A DNA stretch of 64,000 nucleotides. Source: Toxorhynchites rutilus septentrionalis. Its lineage: Eukaryota > Arthropoda > Insecta > Diptera > Culicidae. Of the stretch, positions 57,550-64,000 are shown one piece after another. The translations under genes were made by a program, and so were the position numbers. How positions within the stretch are numbered: position 1 is the stretch's first letter; each line of letters opens with the position of its first letter. The stretch is taken from NCBI RefSeq assembly GCF_029784135.1, contig NC_073744.1:106253266-106317265 (forward strand), read 5' to 3'. Below the pieces are notes generated by a model. It saw only the letters and a program-made list of their open reading frames with translations, ran no database searches and was not told where the DNA came from.

Positions 57550-58880
57550 ATGGCCGAGTCACGGTGACATTGCCCAAGGATGAGGGTGTCCTTCGTAGAT
57601 TAGGAAAATCGAAAGAAATCGCACTAAGACGTTTGCAGGGAACCGAACGAAGACTGTTGCGTGATACTCTACTACGTGATCAGTATTTGGCGTTCATGCA
57701 GGAGTACCTTCAGCTCGGTCACATGAGAAAGGTTGATTAGGTTTCTGATGAGGTTCAACGATCTACCTCATCTCCCGGTAGTCAAGGAGACTAGCACTAC
57801 CACAAAACTACGTGTTGTCTTTGAAGCATCTTGTAAAACTTCGACAGGAGTATCATTAAATGACGGATTGCTGGTGGGGCCAGTGATTCAGGAAGATCTA
57901 CGATCAATAATTCTTCGGTGTCGCACGAAGCAGATCATGCTCGTTGCCGATGTAGAGAAGATGTTCAGGCAAATAAACATCTGTCAAAGGGATAAACCAC
58001 TGCAATCGATTCTCTGGCGATCTTCTCCCGACGACGAGCCAGAGGCCTACGAGCTGGGCACGGTCACGTACGGCACTAAACCTGCACCATTTCTTGCTAC
58101 TCGTACACTCAAGCAGCTTGCTATGGAAGAAGTCAGTCGTTTTCCTCTGGCAGCCAAGGCAGTTTGTGAGGATACCTACATGGACGATATCATTACCGGA
58201 GCGGATGCAGCGAATTTGGCCATCGAGTTGAGGATGCAGCTCGATAAAATGATGAGTGCTGGTGGGTTTCACCTCCGGAAGTGGGCGTCGAGTTCTCAAT
58301 TAGTTTTAGAAGGAATCAAAGAGGAAAATTTAGCGATTCGAGACTTGGAGGGTATTAATTTGGACCCAGATCCGTCAGTGAAGACACTGGGCCTGACTTG
58401 GCTGCCGAAAACAGACACTTTAAAGTTTCAATTCAATATTCCGTTACCGATTACAACCACAGCACTATCTAAGCGACAAATCCTTTCGGTAATAGCTACG
58501 CTGTTCGACCCTTTGGGACTCCTGGGAGTTACTATTACAAGAGCCAAGATCTTTATGCAAATGTTGTGGACGTTGAAAGATGACAAGGATGAAAGGATGA
58601 ATTGGGATACCCCGGTACCTTCGACGGTGGGTGAGATCTGGCGCAGTTATCACCGACAGCATTCACTACTAAATGAAATCCGGAGTGAACGCTGTGTTAT
58701 AATACCAGATCCAATTCTGGTCGAGATACATTGCTTCTCTGATGCGTCTGAGAAAGCATATGAAGCATGTGTATACATCAAGAGCATGGATTCGAGTGGA
58801 AGTATAAGAGTTAGGTTGCTATCGTCCAAATCAAGGGTTGCTCCATTAAAATCGCAGTCTATTCCGAGATTAGAGCTACG
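57550..58880 (+). pseudogene. BEL reverse transcriptase and start of RNase H
   Basis: A short frame-shifted piece (57550-57740) leads to a stop. The main frame from 57733 has LRVVFEASCK, SLNDGLLVGP, VADVEKMFRQI and the catalytic YMDD (near 58179), followed by the thumb and the RNase H start HCFSDASEKAY near 58730. At about 58880 it jumps to the integrase without the rest of RNase H. Confidence 0.87.
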
Positions 58881-59820
58881 GGTCACCGTATCTCGTCCGT
58901 TCTCACGAACGGGCGTTGACTACTTCGGACCACTTTATCTAAAATTAACCCCGCGACGACCAGCAGTGAAGGCCTATGTAGCGATCTTCGTTTGTATGTG
59001 TACCAAGGCAGTACACTTAGAGCTGGTGAGTGATTTATCTACCGACCGGTTTCTGTAAGCGCTGCGGAGATTTATCTCAAGGAGAGAGATGTGTACGGAT
59101 ATTTACTCCGACAATGGCACCAACTTCATCGGAGCTCGCAATAAACTTCGGGAAGATTTGAAATTGCTGAGAGATAGCAGCCACCGAAATCAAGTGTACA
59201 AGGAGTGTTCCAATCAAGGGATTCAATGGCACTTTAATCCACCTAGCGCGCCACACTTCGGAGGCTTGTGGGAGGCTGCCGTACGATCAGCAAAAAACCA
59301 TTTATTGAAGGTTCTTGGTGAGAGTGTGGCGACTCCCGAGGATATGAGCACATTGCTCGTTCAAGTGGAAGGATGCCTTAATTCAAGACCGTTAACACAA
59401 ATGTCTAAGGACCCGAATGACTTGGAACCGTTGACACCGGCCCATTTCCTCATAGGAACTTCTTTACAGGCGATTCCGGAAGAAAATGTGGAAACAATGC
59501 CCACTATTCGTTTGAATTATTGGCAGTTAATCCAGAAACGGTTACAAGACTTCTGGAAGAGATGGCGTAGAGATTATTTGGCCCAGCTGCAAGGAAGGAT
59601 GAAGCGATGGAAACCACCTGTTGACATCGTAGTTGGTAGTTTGGTAATCATTCAAGACGACAATCAGCCCCCTATGCGGTGGAAAATGGGAAGAATTATG
59701 GAGGTACATCCTGGGGATGATGGAATTGTGCGGGTGGTGACACTTAAAACATCTGCAGGAATATTGAAACGACCGGTGGAAAAATTATGCGTTTTGCCAA
59801 TCGAAGAACCCAGCAATTAA
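58881..59820 (+). pseudogene. BEL integrase, N-terminally deleted
   Basis: The first part (58881-59058) has TGVDYFGPLY (first catalytic Asp) and CTKAVHLELV; a stop/frameshift near 59058 follows. The second part (59089-59820) has YSDNGTNFIGA (second Asp), HFGGLWEAAVRSAK (catalytic Glu) and ends with PVEKLCVLPIEEPSN. The HHCC finger is missing because of the deletion at 58880. Confidence 0.87.
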
Positions 59821-59902
59821 GCCTTTGGACGTAAATTTGTTGCTCCCAGATTCCTTTCCTGTCGAAGAGGTTTTTTGTGTCATTTCAGAAATATGGTATT
59901 TC

Positions 59903-59916
59903 AGGGTGGGTGAGGA
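59903..59916 (+). other. Polypurine tract of the BEL element
   Basis: AGGGTGGGTGAGGA lies directly before the 3' LTR, where plus-strand DNA synthesis would be primed. Confidence 0.65.
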
Positions 59917-60058
59917 TGTCTGCGAGTAAACAACAACAAACCCAACAGTACATCCCTGGCTCTTACTTTGCTATAAAGCGCTGAGTTCCCAGTTGTGAAA
60001 CAATAACGCGAGAGAAGTACTTGTGAGAGTCAGTTAGAATTTGTTTTGTTTTTGCTTT
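59917..60058 (+). repeat. BEL 3' LTR, left part
   Basis: It matches the 5' LTR from TGTCTGCGAG up to the T-rich stretch after GAATTTGTTTTG. The rest of the LTR resumes at about 61650. The LTRs differ at only a few sites, for example a 4-base difference near 53933. Confidence 0.88.
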
Positions 60059-60066
60059 GTTTTTTT

Positions 60067-61647
60067 GACGTAGGACTACGTCTTTCATTTCTATACCGGG
60101 GTGTAAAATCAAAGTTTCGAAAACGAAAGCGTTACGCCGGAGACCGAGATTTTGAGTGTTAATAGCTCCTAAACAACTGAACGAAATGGTATGATAAACA
60201 CTTCATTCGAAAGATAAAATGTCTACGCGTTCTATACTTGTTACTTTCTGATCCAAAAACTTGTTTCAATAGTCTTAAATTTGCTTTCAAAATAGGCTAT
60301 TGAAATCACCAATCGGTATATAAGCGAGCGCCGCTCGGAAATCCACTCAGTTCTAATTGAACAGCGATTGGAGCATGTTGTCGCTGTTGTGGTGAAACTC
60401 TTCATTTATCATGAAAGCGCGGATGAACGGTGTCACCAAGAGCCTGTTTGTGCACCTTAGGCCAGAAGGGAATCCATCAGGAGGAGAGTGATGCTACAAA
60501 CGGTTCCCCGGGAAGATCTCGAAGCAGCCGCTACACACACACATACACGCACGGAATTCTTTCCGTTTGGATCGAGAAAGATCCGGAAAATAATCTGCCA
60601 GTTCCTCTAGGAATTTAAAAATACATTCATGTGAAAGAGTTTATTTGAATGTTTTCTATCCATGTAACACTGTGACCAAATATGTTTCAATCAAGTGCTA
60701 TTAACAGATGGTTATCGAGTTAGCATTAACCACTGGTGGGCTTCCAGTATCGAGGAAAATGTGGAAATATCTAATCGTTACTGAAAATAATCTGCCAGTT
60801 CCTCTGGGAATTTAAAATTACATTCATATGAAAGAGTTTATTTTAATGTTTTCTATCCATGTAACACTGTGACCAAATACATCAGGTTTTGTGATTTTTC
60901 AATCAATCGCAATCAACAGGATAGCTTCTGAAGATTATTCTTCCCCATCAGTAGGATATTTCCGTATCCAATATTGGATGCATAAAACCTTGTGCCTCCA
61001 ACGTAACGCTCTCGTTTTCGAAGTTCTCCAAATATTCATTCAGGGGGTCTTCGTAGCCACTTGGTTACGCGTTCGCTTACTAAGCGATCGATCGTGAGTT
61101 CAAACTCAGGGCCCTCAATTGACCATCTTTGTGTTGTTATAAAATAACTACGTTCACGCAACCATCATTAGCTATGGAAATCGATCCACGGTGGAACAAA
61201 GATCGATTTATCCATACAACTGCTCTGCTCTGCAAGAAACATCGGGCTGCTGTTCTATAAATAACCCAACAATGATCAATATCAACTGTCTCCGCTGTCC
61301 GGTCTGCTGAACAATGGAAGAACAGATAGAATACCCTTACGCCTAAATGGCTACTACAGTGTAATTTACCATAATGTAATGGAACAGAAAATCTAACGCC
61401 TAAATGGCTACTACTTCTACTGTGTAATTTACAATTTATAGAAACATAAACATATGTACATGTACACGATAAAAACCCGGCTCCGTTACAGATAAAATGC
61501 TAATGAGCCTGATAAATAAAACAATGGGATAAAAAAAATTCATTCATTCAGAATGAATTCAGATTCAACTTCATACAAATGATCTCTAAATCAACGATAG
61601 TCCTACGTCACCCTTGCGGTTATACCATAGATATAACCCACTTCCTG
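60067..61647 (+). mobile_element. H3-type histone module inserted in the BEL 3' LTR
   Basis: The palindrome (60067-60082) opens the module, followed by the promoter block and TATA box TATATAAG (60317-60324). The decayed body resembles 9476-10025. The module closes with border T1 (61598-61647). The LTR continues on both sides, with only T-runs at the junctions (about 60059-60066 and 61648-61656). No histone coding is recognised, so this unit is shorter than those with H3 bodies. The interior is enlarged by a SINE. Confidence 0.75.
61044..61541 (+). mobile_element. tRNA-derived SINE, about 495 bp
   Basis: The head GTCTTCGTAGCCACTTGGTT, with a B-box GTGAGTTCAAACTCAGG, is tRNA-like. The body contains a direct repeat (CGCCTAAATGGCTACTAC at 61341 and 61389) and the end is A-rich (61530-61538). 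ATTCATTCAG on both sides (61034-61043 and 61542-61551) is the likely target duplication. It interrupts the histone module, whose uninterrupted sequence is seen at 8565-8600. Confidence 0.85.
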
Positions 61648-61656
61648 TTTTTTTTT

Positions 61657-61958
61657 GTCATGTCTGTAAATAGAGAGAGAAGAATAAAAAAAACATTGTT
61701 GTTCAGTTTTTGTGCAGTACAAGTAATTGTTAAGACATGTTCCTGAATGTAAAATAAAAAATGTAGTTTGATATTTGTAAGAATAAATGTATTTTGTGCT
61801 GTGAAATTTGTGAAGTTTATTCAACCACCAAGTGGAAGCAATCAGGGAACCCCGGAGGAATAGTTGGAATTGCTGTACAATTGCCACCATCAGTGTTGTA
61901 CCACCCACCACCCGCTGGAATACGGGTTTATAAGGAGGATATTGGTTGGAATACAACA
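61657..61958 (+). repeat. BEL 3' LTR, right part
   Basis: It resumes at GTCATGTCTGTAAATAGAG and ends ATACAACA at 61958, matching 53882-54188 of the 5' LTR. Confidence 0.88.
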
Positions 61959-62051
61959 TACAATTATTTCCGTGATCTATTGGGCTGTTTCAAAAGTTTA
62001 TGATTTGCTCAGCATCTACTATCCTACACGCGAATGATATGTCCACCCATA
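61959..62051. other. Junction sequence between BEL LTR and satellite
   Basis: Unique-looking sequence; nothing recognised. Confidence 0.35.
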
Positions 62052-63138
62052 CCTATCATCGCTCACGCACCGTGTTACAGTCGAATACGACCCATCCACA
62101 TGCCTATCTTATGTCTAGCATAAGGCATCTCAAGTGTTGAGAAAGTTCGTGCACCTCGAGGAAGGTTCTTTTGAAACAAATCAATAGAAGCCATCCTATG
62201 CGCGATCAGTGCGACTACCCGCACATATCATCGCTCACGCACCACGTTGCAGTCGAATGTGACCCATCCACATGCCTATCTTATGTCTAGCATAAGGCAT
62301 CTCAAGTGTTGAGAAAGTTCGTGCACCTCGAGGAAGGTTCTTTTGAAACAAATCAATAGAAGCCATCCTATGCGCGATCAGTGTGACTACCCGCACATAT
62401 CATCGCTCACGCACCACGTTGCAGTCGAATGTGACCCATCCACATGCCTATCTTATGTCTAGCATAAGGCATCTCAAGTGTTGAGAAAGTTCGTGCACCT
62501 CGAGGAAGGTTCTTTTGAAACAAATCAATAGAAGCCATCCTATGCGCGATCAGTGTGACTACCCGCACATATCATCGCTCACGCACCACGTTGCAGTCGA
62601 ATGTGACCCATCCACATGCCTATCTTATATCTAGCATAAGGCATCTCAAGTGTTGAGAAAGTTCGTGCACCTCGAGGAAGGTTCTTTTGAAACAAATCAA
62701 TAGAAGCCATCCTATGCGCGATCAGTGTGACTACCCGCACATATCATCGCTCACGCACCACGTTGCAGTCGAATGTGACCCATCCACATGCCTATCTTAT
62801 GTCTAGCATAAGGCATCTCAAGTGTTGAGAAAGTTCGTGCACCTCGAGGAAGGTTCTTTTGAAACAAATCAATAGAAGCCATCCTATGCGCGATCAGTGT
62901 GACTACCCGCACATATCATCGCTCACGCACCACGTTGCAGTCGAATGTGACCCATCCACATGCCTATCTTATGTCTAGCATAAGGCATCTCAAGTGTTGA
63001 GAAAGTTCGTGCACCTCGAGGAAGGTTCTTTTGAAACAAATCAATAGAAGCCATCCTATGCGCGATCAGTGTGACTACCCGCACATATCATCGCTCACGC
63101 ACCACGTTGCAGTCGAATGTGACCCATCCACATGCCTT
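62052..63138. repeat. Satellite array, 172-bp monomer, about 6.3 copies
   Basis: The word TGCCTATCTTATGTCTAGC starts at 62101, 62273, 62445, 62617 (one change), 62789 and 62961, and its truncated form at 63133: every interval is 172 bp. The first monomer differs at several positions; the others are almost identical. Each monomer contains a small hairpin, ATGCC and TTATG pairing with CATAAGGCAT around a TCTAG loop. No open frame runs through the array. Confidence 0.95.
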
Positions 63139-63168
63139 CAGGCATCCGAAAAATTTTTAATAAAAAAA

Positions 63169-63213
63169 AGAGAAGTCACCACATGCAGCACTAAGCTGCA
63201 GTAGGACTTCTCT
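63169..63213 (+). ncRNA. Hairpin 1 (45 nt), candidate structured RNA
   Basis: AGAGAAGTC at the left pairs perfectly with GACTTCTCT at the right. Inside, TGCAGC pairs with GCTGCA around the loop ACTAA. An A-run precedes it. No transcript evidence is available; a DNA cruciform or a remnant of a repeat is also possible. Confidence 0.4.
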
Positions 63214-63309
63214 TCTAACCACAACAACCGTACACGTACCCCATCCACATGCCTATCTCCGACACTCGGCATGGACCTTCAAGTGCCCGAAAATGTTTAA
63301 ATAAAAAAA

Positions 63310-63354
63310 AGAGAAGTCACCACATGCAGCACTAAGCTACAGTAGGACTTCTCT
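63310..63354 (+). ncRNA. Hairpin 2 (45 nt), paralogue of hairpin 1
   Basis: Same outer stem; the inner stem has one changed base (GCTACA), weakening one pair. It lies 141 bp after hairpin 1 in a repeat that also shares CATCCACATGCCTATC with the satellite. Confidence 0.4.
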
Positions 63355-63397
63355 TTCAAACACAACAACCGTACACGTACAAGGCCAACCTTCAAGC

Positions 63398-63778
63398 ATG
63401 GGTAGTCTGAGAGGATCGAAGTGTACACCTCTCTGCAACTCGCAACTCCCAGCCTGTAAACCTATCGTTTGTAGGAGGTCTCAGGTGTCCAGATGCCACG
63501 CAACACGGTGGACACGCAAACGCGCACCACCTCTACGTGCTGGGCTCATCCCTTTTCGCTCGCAGCTACTCAGGGAATCCAGTCACACATCATTTGAGGC
63601 CTATAAGAACAATCTCATGTATGGAGAAGATGGAACACACAAAGACTTTCATCTTGGGACGTGTGTTCATCAAGCCGTGCGCCGGGGCCTTCGCACGTTT
63701 GACTATCTTCAATGTTTTTCCACCACCGAAGGCCGAAAAACACCATACGCATATGCGCTACCTAAGCAGCGCATATAG
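63398..63778 (+). other. Open frame of 126 codons, unrecognised
   Basis: A frame from ATG 63398 to 63778, rich in Arg, Cys and Ser, with no motif that I know. Part of it (63581-63644) is repeated at 63937-64000, so it is probably repeat sequence rather than a gene. Confidence 0.2.
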
Positions 63779-64000
63779 TTAAATTGGTAAATATAGGCGG
63801 CACTCAAAAATGTGTACATCGCACAATGATTGTACGATGTGCAATATGCGTTCAACTTGTCGGTGTTCATGTGTCCTGCAGTTCACATTCTGACGCGCAA
63901 TTTGCTGCGGTCTTCATCGATCCACGAGCCGAGTGTAGTCACACATCATTTGAGGCCTATAAGAACAATCTCATGTATGGAGAAGATGGAACACACAAAG
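63581..64000. repeat. Direct repeat, 356-bp spacing, second copy cut by window end
   Basis: AGTCACACATCATTTGAGGC begins at 63581 and again at 63937, identical for the 64 bases available. This looks like the start of another tandem array next to the 172-bp satellite. Confidence 0.7.
63816..63840. repeat. 25-bp near-perfect palindrome
   Basis: ACATCGCACAAT and ATTGTACGATGT are inverse with one mismatch around a single central base. Confidence 0.6.

Larger units (their letters stand above)
53742..61958 (+). mobile_element. BEL/Pao LTR retrotransposon, with nested insertions
   Basis: A plus-strand element with a 447-bp 5' LTR, a leader, gag, protease, RT/RNase H and integrase, a polypurine tract and a 3' LTR. 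The 3' LTR is split by a histone-type module. The internal order and motifs match BEL/Pao. The coding region has stops and a large internal deletion between RNase H and integrase, so it is defective. The left flank is Gypsy pol; the right flank is not the missing part of that pol, and no target duplication matches, so one end has been rearranged. Confidence 0.9.

Noticed and set aside
62052..63138. CRISPR-like array
   Set aside because: The 172-bp monomers are contiguous and nearly identical with no variable spacers, and the context is eukaryotic.

Overview
The window is a repeat-dense piece of a eukaryotic, almost certainly insect genome; a culicine (Aedes/Culex-type) mosquito fits best. Support for this is AT-rich spacer, I-clade LINEs whose ORF2 carries an RNase H, a BEL/Pao and a Ty3/Gypsy element, tRNA-derived SINEs, many MITEs, and histone fragments with a metazoan 3' stem-loop. 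I find no intact single-copy host gene. The only recognisable host-gene material is broken: many histone H3 and H2A pseudogenes, and two pieces of replication factor C subunit 3 (RFC3).

Layout. 1-5460: 5' part of I-clade LINE copy 1, minus strand. 5461-15787: scrambled histone H3/H2A-derived modules with several MITE families. 15788-22179: full-length I-clade LINE copy 2, minus strand, with a 12-bp target duplication. 22192-23050: another H2A remnant. 23755-24033: SINE. 24301-29645: two RFC3 pseudogene pieces flanking a decayed second-family LINE that lacks its 3' end. 29705-33405: two TIR-like structures and a SINE with a perfect 13-bp duplication. 34855-41500: histone H2A-type modules, including a 1,321-bp tandem array of about three units. 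41573-47618: a structurally complete but mutated LINE of the second family, minus strand, with a 12-bp duplication. 47620-51551: histone flank remnant, two copies of a poly-A retroposon end, a CA/TA microsatellite. 51558-53741: Ty3/Gypsy pol, minus strand. 53742-61958: BEL/Pao element cut into by a MITE and by a histone-type module that itself holds a SINE. 62052-64000: a 172-bp satellite, two strong RNA-like hairpins, and a second direct repeat that runs off the window.

The unifying theme is a family of histone-gene-derived modules. Their borders carry a 16-bp palindrome (GACGTAGGACTACGTC) and a hairpin next to a T-run. The H3 copies share one stop codon at the Lys9 position and the H2A copies share another in the NYAER region, so the family was multiplied after it had died as histone genes. 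One module sits inside a BEL LTR, so these units have moved to new sites. LINEs have repeatedly landed in these modules, twice at the same nucleotide. Family names rest on motif reading alone; no database search was possible.
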